Numbered from the stretch's first letter, positions 8,606 to 17,310 are shown. The stretch is 60,570 bases of DNA from Gallionellaceae bacterium (GCA_030834965.1 JAUQWW010000104.1:1-60570), one strand, 5' to 3'. Numbers and translations: made by a program. The notes: a model not told the origin generated them from the sequence alone.

Positions 8606-9636
8606 TGTTTTGCTCCCTCGGCTGGATGAATGCGCAAGGTGATTACTCGCGCACCCGGGCCGTCGGCGATATAGAGAACCCCTTCATCAACCGCAAGTGC
8701 ACTGATGTCGGTGACACCTAATTTTTGGGTGCCATAACTGGCAATCAGCATACCTTGAAAAAAAACTTTGAGCGTGCGGTCGGCAGCGTCGGAGACGAAA
8801 ATCTGACCGTGGCGGTCGACAGCCAGCGTGCGTGGCTGAATCAATGATCCCTGGCCGATGCGTTCGCGCACCCGGCCTTCTTCATCCAGGGCAACGATGC
8901 AGGAACATCTCGCATCAAGCGCATACATTGTGCGCCCCGCAGCAGCAATCGCTCCCAATGCAGCAAATTCACCCATGTCGGACGAGTCCAGAACGCGGGA
9001 TGCCTGGCCTGACAAATGAAGTATGACCAGTCGTCGGTTCATCTGATCACTGGCGACAATCTTGCCAAGTGATTCGTCCACCACGAATTCAGTCAAACGG
9101 GCGGTGTTCAGCGGATCGGACAACGTCTGCAGCAACCTGCCCCCGCGCGTGTAGTGCAGAATGGTGGACCTCCCGGCATCGAGGATGAATAGCGAATGAT
9201 CCACTCCCACCTGCATGCGCGTCCACGGCATGGCGAAAACGTCCGGGACGATAGCCAAGGTCTGAAGCGTTGAATCGAAGCGGTACACTTTGCGCGCGCC
9301 GCTATCGGCAATATAGAGGTCGGTGCCGCGTACCGCCAGCGCCGCAGGGTGAATTAATGTGGTGAATCCCTGTAGCGTTCCTTGCACGGGGAAGCCGTTT
9401 GCATTGACTTGGGTTGCGAGTCTCCCGCCGGTAATGACCTGCCAAGGTGCAAGCACATCACGCAGCCTAGATACCTGACTTTCGGCGCGTTGTGCAGTTT
9501 GCGAAGTGCGCTGTGCCTCATCCGGTTCATTGTTTGACGGCAGTCCGGCGCAGGCAGCGAGCGAAATGGTCAGCCCTAAACTGGCGACAAACGCGCGTGA
9601 TCTACATGGATCCAGGGCCAAGTGTCTCGTTGCCAC
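8602..9636 (-). CDS. NHL-repeat lipoprotein, copy 2
   Basis: 344 residues from a GTG at 9636, chosen because GGAGGA sits 7 bases upstream and a type II signal peptide follows at once with lipobox LAAC (Cys about 29). Longer in-frame starts would put coding sequence before this signal. NHL-like propeller units are visible (LYIADSGARKVYRFD, MYALDARCSCIVALDEEG, IFVSDAADRTLKVFF, LYIADGPGARVITL). The start overlaps the end of a trihaem cytochrome by 35 bases and the stop overlaps the next NHL gene by 4 bases. This tight coupling argues that the products work together. The sequence is more divergent than the other two NHL proteins of the locus. Confidence 0.8.
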   Translation of the reverse strand: MATRHLALDPCRSRAFVASLGLTISLAACAGLPSNNEPDEAQRTSQTAQRAESQVSRLRDVLAPWQVITGGRLATQVNANGFPVQGTLQGFTTLIHPAALAVRGTDLYIADSGARKVYRFDSTLQTLAIVPDVFAMPWTRMQVGVDHSLFILDAGRSTILHYTRGGRLLQTLSDPLNTARLTEFVVDESLGKIVASDQMNRRLVILHLSGQASRVLDSSDMGEFAALGAIAAAGRTMYALDARCSCIVALDEEGRVRERIGQGSLIQPRTLAVDRHGQIFVSDAADRTLKVFFQGMLIASYGTQKLGVTDISALAVDEGVLYIADGPGARVITLRIHPAEGAKQ

Positions 9637-9982
9637 GCAAGATTCCTCCGGAAAGCCCTGGTTTTCCCGAGTGACACATGTCACAGCGCTCAGGGCCCCA
9701 GGCAATTTGGTTGTTGTGGCACATGCCGCAAAATTTACCGTCAATGATTTCTCCCATATTGACGTTATTGCTGCCGGCCTTCATTTTGAAACCGTTTTCA
9801 TTGTGGCAGTTGCCGCAAGTAAAGCGAAGACGATGAAACCAGTGCGGGAAGATCACTGGACGCATGCCATTCTTTTCCGCAATTTTGTTGAGTACAACAT
9901 CGCCATATTCTGCATGCGCTGCAGGTGCAAGCAGCGCCATCCCGAGTGCCAGCGCAATCAACCATCGCTTTATGATACACAT
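9602..9982 (-). CDS. Trihaem c7-type cytochrome, type A copy 2
   Basis: 126 residues from ATG 9982, preceded by GAGG with 6-base spacing. A Sec signal peptide ends at AHA, then EYGDVVLNKIAEKNGMRP leads into FPHWFHRLRFTCGNCH. The CxxCH motifs are CGNCH, CGMCH and CDMCH, and the two histidines of the PHWFHR segment are good distal haem ligands. This layout fits small three-haem periplasmic cytochromes of the c7 class, known as electron shuttles between inner membrane and outer-membrane conduits in Geobacter. It pairs with type A copy 1 (11670-12101), with which it shares the whole N-terminal half. It follows the type B copy 2 gene by about 14 bases. Confidence 0.85.
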   Translation of the reverse strand: MCIIKRWLIALALGMALLAPAAHAEYGDVVLNKIAEKNGMRPVIFPHWFHRLRFTCGNCHNENGFKMKAGSNNVNMGEIIDGKFCGMCHNNQIAWGPERCDMCHSGKPGLSGGILRGNETLGPGSM

Positions 9983-9996
9983 ACCTTTCCTCGTAA

Positions 9997-10566
9997 TCAT
10001 GGACGCGCTGCCTTTCCTGCCGGCTTGGCATTCTGGCTGCCGTGCGGGACGCTATGACAGCGGTTACAGTCTGTGGGCGGGAAAGCGACAGCGCCATGAC
10101 ATAGCCCACACTGTTCACCATTCAGTATCTTTTCCATCATGATATTGCTTGCACCGACTTTGGTCTCAAAAATTGCCGGATGGCAATTTGAGCATTCCAG
10201 CCACATTGTGTGCACCTTGTGGGGGAAAAGCACCATGTTCATACTGCCCTTCTTATCCATCATGATTTCCGGTTCTTGCATCGGGGGCAAATTACCCATG
10301 GATGGATTCTGGACACGGAGCGGGCTGATAACGCCTTTTGACACTGCCTGCACCCAGTTCACCATGTTGCCGACCTTGTCGCGCGGTAATGTGCCGAGCC
10401 CCTCGCTCGGCTCCTGCAACAAGGTGATGCCTGGTCCTTTTGGATCATGCAGATCATCCTTGGCAAGGGGCGCCCAGGCGTTTGCTGCAGCGCCTGATGC
10501 ATCGGCCAATAACATCATAAATGCCGCCAGGCCGAGCACCCAGCGGACGAAAAACCAATTATTCAT
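9997..10566 (-). CDS. Trihaem c7-type cytochrome, type B copy 2
   Basis: About 189 residues if translation starts at the ATG at 10566, which gives a clean signal peptide. ATGs at 10596 and 10620 are also in frame, and none has a strong ribosome-binding site. The haem motifs CSNCH, CGLCH and CNRCH all lie in the C-terminal third, introduced by VLFPHKVHTMWLECSNCHP, where the two histidines are probable distal ligands. The about 90-residue region before them (DPKGPGITLLQEPSEGL) is shared with type B copy 1 and has no recognised domain. It is periplasmic by prediction. A 460-base gap separates it from type B copy 1. Confidence 0.85.
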   Translation of the reverse strand: MNNWFFVRWVLGLAAFMMLLADASGAAANAWAPLAKDDLHDPKGPGITLLQEPSEGLGTLPRDKVGNMVNWVQAVSKGVISPLRVQNPSMGNLPPMQEPEIMMDKKGSMNMVLFPHKVHTMWLECSNCHPAIFETKVGASNIMMEKILNGEQCGLCHGAVAFPPTDCNRCHSVPHGSQNAKPAGKAARP

Positions 10567-11026
10567 GTAGAAACGTTTCACTATTAATGCATTCATGGGG
10601 TGGTTGAAAAATACTCGCAAATCTCCATATGCAACGCTGAAGCAACTGCATCGTTTGATATTCCTTGCCGTTCCGCTCCATGCGGCAGCGCGCTACTGCA
10701 TACGCAACAATTACCGGCAAATAAGTGTAGTGAACGTGCAGATTGCCGGAAGCAGTAAGTCAGTATTCAGTTCCAGCGTGCAATGTCGTTCGCGGCATGC
10801 CCGTTTTAGAGACATCCCTATAATGCAGGCCAGAGCAGTCGAGAAACACATTTCGACTTTGATAATGGCATCAGTCAGCACTTCCTCGCGATACTCAAGG
10901 GTGCATACTCTGCCAACTTGACTTGTCTATGTGGTTGGCGATGGCTGCACAACTTGCAGGCTGTCAACCATCGGCCACTCTAAACGTCATATCAGAGCAA
11001 GAAAACAGCAGCTCTGCCAAGCAAGA
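10567..11026. other. Intergenic gap within the cytochrome series
   Basis: Roughly 400-460 bases, depending on the true start of the downstream gene. I see no open frame with coding character, no clear hairpin and no recognisable repeat. It marks the junction between the A1-B1 and B2-A2 pairs of small cytochromes, so it may carry an internal promoter or be the relic of a lost gene. Confidence 0.4.
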
Positions 11027-11647
11027 TCACGGTGCAGCAGCTGCCCTTTTCTGGGAATGGCATAGTTTGCATTCTGATACCGGAAATGCAACCTTGCCGT
11101 GGCAGACACCACATTTCTGGCCTAGCAGGATAGCGGCCATACTGATCTGGTTCGCTCCCTTTTGCGGCACGAAAATCGCGGGATGGCAATTGGAACACTC
11201 AAGCCATTCAGTGTGTGCCTTGTGAGGGAAGACAACGTCAGGCATCGAACCGCGTGGTGTACGCACGATGTTTACGTCCATTACCAGACTTTCTGCATTG
11301 GGATCTGCACGATCCCAGCGTGGAATGACCTTCTTGGTTTGAAGAGAGTTCACCCAGTTTACGTTATTGCCAAAATTGCTGCGCGTCAGACCGTTCATAC
11401 CCTGCAACGGTGGTTGCAGCATTTGGGCGGAATCAACGGTTGGATCGTGGATACCATCCTCTGCAGGTGGCAGATTGGTCGGGCTCGCCTTTTTCAGCAG
11501 CCGGTTGAAGGTGACAGGTGCGGGCTGTGCTGCAGCAGGTTGCGCTGCCGCAGGTGCGGGCGCTGCAGAGACAGTTGTTGCTGTAGACACCACGATAGCT
11601 CCAAAAAGCGAGGTGGCGATTACACTCTTAACAATGTTTTTTATCAT
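11027..11647 (-). CDS. Trihaem c7-type cytochrome, type B copy 1
   Basis: 206 residues from ATG 11647 (an ATG at 11662 adds five residues). The signal peptide ends near VSA and is followed by an Ala/Pro-rich linker (APAPAAAQPAAAQPAP). An about 90-residue domain shared with type B copy 2 comes next (EDGIHDPTVDSAQMLQPPLQGM), then VVFPHKAHTEWLECSNCHP with haem motifs CSNCH, CGVCH and CKLCH. The Pro/Ala linker is typical of tethers in exported cytochromes. The gene starts about 22 bases after type A copy 1. It is a probable periplasmic electron carrier feeding or draining the barrel-associated cytochromes. Confidence 0.85.
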   Translation of the reverse strand: MIKNIVKSVIATSLFGAIVVSTATTVSAAPAPAAAQPAAAQPAPVTFNRLLKKASPTNLPPAEDGIHDPTVDSAQMLQPPLQGMNGLTRSNFGNNVNWVNSLQTKKVIPRWDRADPNAESLVMDVNIVRTPRGSMPDVVFPHKAHTEWLECSNCHPAIFVPQKGANQISMAAILLGQKCGVCHGKVAFPVSECKLCHSQKRAAAAP

Positions 11648-11669
11648 GATATTCGTTCCCATGGCTCAA

Positions 11670-12101
11670 TTACTTCGCGGTTCCAGCTGTGCCTTGGACT
11701 GGCGCAGCAATGATTTTCTGACCGTTGGCTCCGTGTACCTGAGTCACCGTACCGGGCTTTCCGGAATGGCACATATTGCAATTTTCTACAGGCCATGCAA
11801 TCTCGCCGTTGTGGCAGGCACCACAGAATTCACCGTCAATAATTTTGGCCATGTTGACTTCATTGCCACCCGCCTTGAATTTAAAACCCAGGTCGGCGTG
11901 GCACACCTTGCAAGCGAAACGCATGCGGTGGAACCAGTGCGGAAAAACGACGGGGCGCATGCCCGATTTTTCAGCATAGTTGTTCATGACGATGTCGCCA
12001 TACTCCGCCCTCGCTTCGGGAATACTGGAGAACAGCAACCCCCAAACACCTACTACTGCATACAGTACAAAAACTGCAGCCAATCTTAAATGTCTTTTCA
12101 T
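11670..12101 (-). CDS. Trihaem c7-type cytochrome, type A copy 1
   Basis: 143 residues with a Sec signal peptide (cleavage after EARA), then EYGDIVMNNYAEKSGMRPVVFPHWFHRMRFACKVCH. The haem motifs are CKVCH, CGACH and CNMCH. An about 25-residue tail (GANGQKIIAAPVQGTAGTAK) extends past the last haem and is absent from copy 2. It starts 57 bases after the beta-barrel gene, so it is the first cytochrome downstream of the barrel. Size, three haems and the PHxxH ligand pattern match c7-type periplasmic shuttles. A GGGAAA-type ribosome-binding site precedes the ATG. Confidence 0.87.
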   Translation of the reverse strand: MKRHLRLAAVFVLYAVVGVWGLLFSSIPEARAEYGDIVMNNYAEKSGMRPVVFPHWFHRMRFACKVCHADLGFKFKAGGNEVNMAKIIDGEFCGACHNGEIAWPVENCNMCHSGKPGTVTQVHGANGQKIIAAPVQGTAGTAK

Positions 12102-12158
12102 ATCTTGTTTCCCTCTCCCATTTTTTTCAAAAAAACCAGCGCCAGTAATAGCACGCAG

Positions 12159-14276
12159 TTACATATTACCGAAAAACCGCCCGATACGCACAAAGATTGA
12201 AGCATTATCCCTGCCATCATATCGAGAAAGGATTGCGGCGAGACTGGTATCCAGTTTTCCGATTCGGTAATTCAGGTACTGCTCGAGCGAATAGCCGCTC
12301 TGGGTGCGCTGTGCATCCACGTTGCCCAAGAGGCGCTCGTTGTAGGTCGTTGTGTTCACGGTGCCGATGATCGAATAGCGCAAGCCGCGCACGTTGAAGG
12401 CGCGGGAATGCAGATAAGAAACGCTGCCGTTGATGCCGGTTGAGGTCCGGCCTGTAAGGCCATGGCGGTCCCAGTTGATCCCGGCGTTCGTCGCCAGAGA
12501 AGAATTCATGGAAAACTGCTTCTTGCCATTGAGATGCATGAAGGCAAACTGATAGTCCGATTCGCCGTACCCAAAGGTGCGCGCGTCGCCGACAGACACG
12601 TTTGCAGAGCCGGAAAGTGACTCGGTCTGAGCAGCATTCCACGACATGGAACCGTTGTGCGTGAGTGTGTTGCTTGTGCCGTAAAGCCGGTCAAAACTGT
12701 TTGACAACGACTGGCTGGCAGTGAAATTCAGTGCACTGCCAGAGCTAATCAAATAAGGATAAAACAGCGAGTGCGAACCAGATAGCGTGATCCTTTGATT
12801 GTTCGTGCTGTTGCTGCTCGTCTGGTTGGATAGGCTGCTACTTGCATTCCAATTATAAGAAAGATCTTTCCCAAATTTGATGGCATCCGCATTGTAAGAA
12901 GCATTTACAGCTTGTGTCGTGGTTAGGCTTGATACACCACTTGAATCCACAGTGGTTGCATTTCCGCTAGCGCTGAGTGCGATATTGCGCGTGGGATTGT
13001 AACTTGCCATGATATTGCCGCCCACACTTTGCGTATTGCTGTCGGTGGCGGCGTACTTGGACTCTCCCCTAAAAAAATGCACACCACCGTTAATATACAG
13101 CGGCATTTCTTCATCTGGACGCCAGCTTGCCGAGGTGCCGGCCTGCAAGTAACGTGTTGTATTAGAGTTTGACGTACCCAGGCTTTGGGTGTTCCAAACG
13201 GAATCCGTGAGGCTGGCGGTGGTATTAACCGTCAGTTGTGAGTCTGAACGATAGTTGTGCTGTGCGGTGAAACCGTTTAGGTCCAGGCCCGAATTTCCTC
13301 CCTGCTGGCTGCTTTCCGTGTGAAATACCGTCATGCCTGCCGTCTGGGTGGTGCCGAATTTTGTCGAATAAATACCTTTCAAGGATGAAACGATATCATC
13401 ACCGAATGATGACGAGCTTAAAGTGCTTTCGTCATAAGCCACCGAAAAATTGGAATCGCCGCTGACCGTCCTGTAGCCCTGAGACAAACCCAGGCGCTTG
13501 CTTGAGTAGTCCCCATCGGCACTTACCAAAGACGTGCTGGTGCGGCTGTCGGAAACATCGTATGAAGCTCTGAACGGGAAGCGGCTGCGCGGAAACAAGG
13601 AAAGCCCGGCGTTCCCGGTTATTGTGTCGCTGTTGCTGGAGCTGGAGACCGAACTGGTTGTGCTTTGGTTGCTGTGCAGCAGGCCAATCCCACCATCCAC
13701 CGTGGCGATCCACGGCTGCCAAATATAGCTCGATGCGCGGAGATTCAACATTTGCATGTTGTCCAGAGTAGACACTGCAGATGCAGATGAAGTGCGACCA
13801 GTCGTGTAGCGCCTCCAGCGGAGGGATTCGGATACGTCGCCACCCCATCGAATCGGAGCAATTCCGAACTTGGCGCCACCATCCGTGTCTGCCTCGACCT
13901 CTGCAGCTGCTGCTTGCGGCGCTGCCGGCTTGAACTCGATGCCCTCTTCAACCTTTTCATCTGCGTGTGGGGCTGCGTCCAGAGGTGTTGCTGGCAAAGA
14001 TACGGATGGTGGGGTTGCGGGTGCTGGCAGCACTTCTGACAGTGGCATTCCAATGAACGACCCCGATGACTTCAGCGCAAAGGGCGCATTGTCGGTTGAT
14101 GACAAGGGCGCATCTACCGGATCCTGCTGCTTTGCCGTCTGTGATGCGGCATCACCGATGGCCCCTGACCCCTTGAGTGCCAAGGGTGCGTCCGCGCTTG
14201 CCCCAACATCCTGGGCATGAGATGCCGGTGAACCAAGCAAACCGAAAAAAATTGCGCCAGCGTAAAATTTTTTCAT
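12159..14276 (-). CDS. Large outer-membrane beta-barrel of the cytochrome locus (705 aa)
   Basis: A Sec signal peptide (cleavage after SHA) is followed by an about 120-residue Ala/Pro-rich periplasmic region with an internal repeat (APLALKGSG, APFALKSSG). From about residue 145 to the end come alternating Ser/Thr/Asn-rich amphipathic strands separated by turns, typical of a porin-like barrel with some 20 or more strands. The last residues (FVRIGRFFGNM) are aromatic-rich. I see no cysteine anywhere, so it lacks the CxxC motif of MtrB-family barrels and has no fused haem as in Cyc2. Its place immediately before four periplasmic trihaem cytochromes suggests a sheath for electron transfer or an export channel for the large cytochromes. 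It has no family I can name. Confidence 0.75.
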   Translation of the reverse strand: MKKFYAGAIFFGLLGSPASHAQDVGASADAPLALKGSGAIGDAASQTAKQQDPVDAPLSSTDNAPFALKSSGSFIGMPLSEVLPAPATPPSVSLPATPLDAAPHADEKVEEGIEFKPAAPQAAAAEVEADTDGGAKFGIAPIRWGGDVSESLRWRRYTTGRTSSASAVSTLDNMQMLNLRASSYIWQPWIATVDGGIGLLHSNQSTTSSVSSSSNSDTITGNAGLSLFPRSRFPFRASYDVSDSRTSTSLVSADGDYSSKRLGLSQGYRTVSGDSNFSVAYDESTLSSSSFGDDIVSSLKGIYSTKFGTTQTAGMTVFHTESSQQGGNSGLDLNGFTAQHNYRSDSQLTVNTTASLTDSVWNTQSLGTSNSNTTRYLQAGTSASWRPDEEMPLYINGGVHFFRGESKYAATDSNTQSVGGNIMASYNPTRNIALSASGNATTVDSSGVSSLTTTQAVNASYNADAIKFGKDLSYNWNASSSLSNQTSSNSTNNQRITLSGSHSLFYPYLISSGSALNFTASQSLSNSFDRLYGTSNTLTHNGSMSWNAAQTESLSGSANVSVGDARTFGYGESDYQFAFMHLNGKKQFSMNSSLATNAGINWDRHGLTGRTSTGINGSVSYLHSRAFNVRGLRYSIIGTVNTTTYNERLLGNVDAQRTQSGYSLEQYLNYRIGKLDTSLAAILSRYDGRDNASIFVRIGRFFGNM

Positions 14277-14872
14277 GGAGAAAGTTATGTGCTAAACATT
14301 CCAAAGGAGCCCGAATCAGGGTTCCATGGGGGGGATCCGCCATTCATCATGGCGCCTGCATGCATTACCCACCCAAGCAATAAATCGCACTTCCCTCCCC
14401 TTGATTGTTAACGCTGCGCGTATAACTATCGCGCGTATAAATATTGTATTAATTAGCAATCGAAAAGATATTAACGCAACATCTGTGCCAGCGTCTATGC
14501 CTATACGATTGCCCGTCTCAAGCCGGATAATAAAATCCGGCAGTTTCAAGCGCCAAATGCAGCAGGGCAAATGGGTTATTCTGCATCATACAAACTTTGT
14601 AAACATGCACAACTGGACTTTAGTACACCACACATTTCACATGCTGAGTAAGTTGGAATGCATAGGTTCCTTTGGCTAGATGACCTTTTGGATTGAAACT
14701 CTGACAGAAGCGACGAAAATGAGGGGCGAACTCTAAATAGTCATTCTAATTAAAGTGCTTAACGTGAACAGAATAGCTGTCTCATCATATGAAAGCTCTA
14801 ATGGGGGTCTGCCCACTAAAAACAGGGCGACCCGGATAAACCATACATCGGCTATCCCGGCTGAAAAGAGGT
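14277..14872. other. Intergenic region upstream of the barrel gene
   Basis: 596 bases, AT-rich, without a coding frame I would trust. It holds a direct repeat of GCGCGTATAA(C/A)TAT around 14415-14445, the hairpin at 14805-14833, and one copy of the ATGGTTTATCCGGGT motif (14830-14844, minus strand) that ends both dispersed repeats elsewhere in the window. The promoter for the barrel-cytochrome series should be here. Confidence 0.4.
14805..14833 (-). terminator. Hairpin 40 bases past the prolyl-isomerase gene
   Basis: GGGTC-T-GCCC pairs with GGGC-GACCC around an A-rich loop, with one bulged base. There is no clear T-run after it on the minus strand, so it may slow or process transcripts rather than terminate them. 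Confidence 0.35.
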
Positions 14873-15916
14873 TCAGGGCTGCTTGACGCCATCTCCGGTT
14901 ATTGACATCAGGACTTGAATATTGGCCGCCTCGCGCAAACGGTTGACGGTCTCACGCCATGCACGATCTTGCTGCTCACGCCTGAGCAACTCCTGCGCAC
15001 GCGATGCCACTTCCGGAAACTCGCGCAGTTTGGGCGCAATGCGCTCTTCGACCCGGAACAAGGAAACGCCTTCCAGCACTGTAATGGGTTCAGACGCCAC
15101 ACCAACCTCAAACTTGTCTATCTTTCCCTCCAGCGCTTCCGGCAGCATGCCTCGATGCACGTAACCAAGGTCTCCGCCGTTGCTTGCCGTGTGGTCAGTC
15201 GAATGCAGCCGCGCCTCCTCGGCAAAATCGGCACCACCCTTGATGCGACTATAGATTGCCTGTGCGTCTTCCAGGGCTTTGTCCCAGAGCTCTTTCGGTG
15301 ACGAGGGATCTACCTTCAGCAGAATGACTGACAGGCGCAGGTTTTCCGGTTCGGTAAAAAGCTCCGGTTTTTGCTTGTAGTAGGCAAGCACTTCGTCATC
15401 CGCAGGCGGTGGTATGTCCCGAACCGCTTTTTCAATCTGATCTATCTGGCTTTGCTGCGCGACCTGTTTTTTCAGTTCGGGCAACAACTGTTCGCGCTGC
15501 TGCTGCCATCTCGGCACGTTGGCATAGCGCGCATCGGCATCTGCTACGGCCTGTTCAATCATGGCCGTGTCGGGCTTGATGCCGCGCCTGTCAGCTTCTT
15601 CGACGAGCAGTGCGCGCTCGATCAGAAGATCGCTTACTTCCTTGCGTACGGCTTCGGCCTGGCTTTCTGGTGCATTTCCGTGATAGAAACGCTGGCGCAT
15701 GGTAGCCGCGAGTAACTTCCTGTATTCGTCGACCGTAATGGGTTTGCCGTTGACTATCGCATAAACTTGCTCGGCTGGGCTTGGCGCAGCGTCCGAGACA
15801 GGGGCAGCAGCGCTGCTGGCCGATTCGTTATCTGCCTTGGCAACGGGCGCATGAACAGCTATTCCCAGACACAGGAGCAGCGGGAGGGTATGGTGATGAG
15901 TGATGTGCTTAAGCAT
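14873..15916 (-). CDS. PpiC/SurA-type periplasmic prolyl isomerase
   Basis: 347 residues. A signal peptide (to about VAKA, residue 28) is followed by a Ser/Ala/Pro linker. A SurA-like N-domain comes next (YAIVNGKPITVDEYRKLL, with VRKEVSDLLIERALLVEEADRRGI), then a parvulin domain at about 185-300 (LRLSVILLKVD, AIYSRIKGGADFAEEARLHS, NGGDLGYVHRGMLPEALE) and a C-terminal helix. The known role is cis-trans isomerisation of prolyl bonds and chaperoning of outer-membrane or secreted proteins. It sits between the tetrahaem cytochrome and the barrel, so dedicated folding of barrel or secreted cytochromes is the likely job. It is separated from the tetrahaem gene by a terminator, so it may rely on read-through or its own promoter. 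Confidence 0.88.
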   Translation of the reverse strand: MLKHITHHHTLPLLLCLGIAVHAPVAKADNESASSAAAPVSDAAPSPAEQVYAIVNGKPITVDEYRKLLAATMRQRFYHGNAPESQAEAVRKEVSDLLIERALLVEEADRRGIKPDTAMIEQAVADADARYANVPRWQQQREQLLPELKKQVAQQSQIDQIEKAVRDIPPPADDEVLAYYKQKPELFTEPENLRLSVILLKVDPSSPKELWDKALEDAQAIYSRIKGGADFAEEARLHSTDHTASNGGDLGYVHRGMLPEALEGKIDKFEVGVASEPITVLEGVSLFRVEERIAPKLREFPEVASRAQELLRREQQDRAWRETVNRLREAANIQVLMSITGDGVKQP

Positions 15917-15991
15917 GCTTACTTTTGAAAATCCCTTAACTTGAATGAGCCGAACAGGAATTTACCTGAAAAATAAAAAGAACGGGTAAAT

Positions 15992-16020
15992 AAAAACGGG
16001 CCGGACTTCACGTCCGGCCC
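15992..16020 (-). terminator. Rho-independent terminator after the tetrahaem cytochrome
   Basis: Perfect 9-bp stem GGGCCGGAC / GTCCGGCCC with a 5-base loop, followed on the minus strand by GTTTTTATTT. It lies 26 bases past the stop codon. Such a strong signal between this gene and the PPIase suggests the cytochrome transcript is made in excess over the downstream genes. Confidence 0.88.
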
Positions 16021-16046
16021 AGTTCAGGTTTAGTCCGACCGGACGT

Positions 16047-16901
16047 TTACTTCACGTGACAGGAAAGACAAGTGACGCTGTTGGCGTTTCCGGCCGTGCG
16101 ACGCATGAACAGGCCGTTGGTCGAGTGCGGATCATGGCAGGATGCGCATTCCACCTGCGGACCGACACCATCGGTACGGTCAGCCTTGGCAGCATACAGA
16201 ATCATGTCGGTCTTCTGGCGCGAACCGCTGGTGCCGTCGCCGGTATCCACCCACCATGGACCGGTTGCCATCTGTCCGGCTGCTGCGGTCGGCAGGACGA
16301 AGTCGGCATCCCTGCAGGTGCCAATATTGCCGCCGACCGGGCCGCCGCAGTATTCAACCCCAACCGGGTGGTCGTTCGACAGATCGGTGCCGAGCATGGC
16401 GACCGTGTTGCTGTTCAGCTTGCCTGCGGTCTGGTTTGCACCCGTCCAAGCATAGCCACGACCGGCGGCGCCGCCGCCGTTTGCGTCATATTGACCAGAG
16501 CCGGGGGCGTTGATGATGTTATCCATCGCCTGTGCGCCGTCGTGGCAGGACAAGCATGCCAGCGAGATGGCGCCGGGTTTGCCGACCACACCATCCATGG
16601 TGCCGGACTGGAGGCTGGCATAAGTCGTATAGTTGGTGCCCGACGGTAATTGCTTGTTCCACAGCGGTGCAGCTGCAGAAGTATCGGACCCGTGCGGCGT
16701 ATGGCAGAACACGCAGATTTCGCCATTAAGAGCAGCACTGGTAACGTAGTTGATATTCTTTCCGTTCGAGGAACCCAAGTTGTGCTTGGTGTCAGCAATA
16801 CCAGCAGCCAGCGCCGGTTGCGCGGTGAGGGCAAATCCCAGAACCAGAGCGGTCGCGGAAAGCAATCCGGCCAAGTGCTTGGGCTTAGTCAATGTTGTCA
16901 T
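16047..16901 (-). CDS. Tetrahaem c-type cytochrome (284 aa, exported)
   Basis: A Sec signal peptide ends at ALAA (about residue 33); no lipobox. Four CxxCH motifs are present: CVFCH(TPHG), CLSCH, CASCH(DPH) and a C-terminal CLSCH only three residues from the end. The first half (ICVFCHTPHG, PLWN, TYASLQS, LACLSCHDG, DLSNDHPVG) aligns with the N-terminal segment of both undecahaem cytochromes, so this is a short relative of them. Two further cysteines (YCGGPVGGNIGTC) could form a disulfide. A good ribosome-binding site (GAAGGAG) and a strong terminator mark it as an independently expressed unit. Number of haems, lack of anchor and the adjacent prolyl isomerase and barrel recall loci of filament-forming cytochromes in Geobacter. 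That link is inference. Confidence 0.88.
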   Translation of the reverse strand: MTTLTKPKHLAGLLSATALVLGFALTAQPALAAGIADTKHNLGSSNGKNINYVTSAALNGEICVFCHTPHGSDTSAAAPLWNKQLPSGTNYTTYASLQSGTMDGVVGKPGAISLACLSCHDGAQAMDNIINAPGSGQYDANGGGAAGRGYAWTGANQTAGKLNSNTVAMLGTDLSNDHPVGVEYCGGPVGGNIGTCRDADFVLPTAAAGQMATGPWWVDTGDGTSGSRQKTDMILYAAKADRTDGVGPQVECASCHDPHSTNGLFMRRTAGNANSVTCLSCHVK

Positions 16902-17310
16902 GATGAATCTCCTTCAGTATTTTTAATGTTAAGAAGCAACTACCTAATTCAAAACTACAGATCAAGCACTTACGGCTTCCTATCAGGTGCAAGCAACATT
17001 AAACATGTTGCGTTACGCTAGCCATACATGCAGTTTCCGTGCCAAGTTGGCCACTTATTAGAAATTCTGCCTGAAAACCTAGAGAGCCGTAGCCGGCATG
17101 CTGCATAAATAACTCTGTCAGGCGCGCCTGGACGCCGTTATTTATGAATTACCGCAAGTCACCGATACATTCCGGAGCTATATTCACAATGGTCATGTGG
17201 ATTGCTGTGCCCTACATTGACTGAGTCGAATCACCCTAAATTCCCGTTTATGAGAAATAAAAAGCTAAAAACAGGAAAAACATCGAATCTTCAAACTTGT
17301 TCGGAAAAGA
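16902..17310. other. Intergenic region with nested palindromes
   Basis: 409 bases with no coding frame. At 17105-17145 an outer inverted repeat ATAAATAAC / GTTATTTAT encloses a perfect palindrome AGGCGCGCCT (17120-17129). This may be a processing site, a terminator for the upstream NHL gene, or an operator for the tetrahaem gene. The tetrahaem promoter must lie between it and 16901. Confidence 0.45.

Noticed and set aside
11760-11775. TGGCAC...TTGCA resembling a sigma-54 site
   Set aside because: GG-GC spacing is too short and it lies inside a cytochrome coding region.
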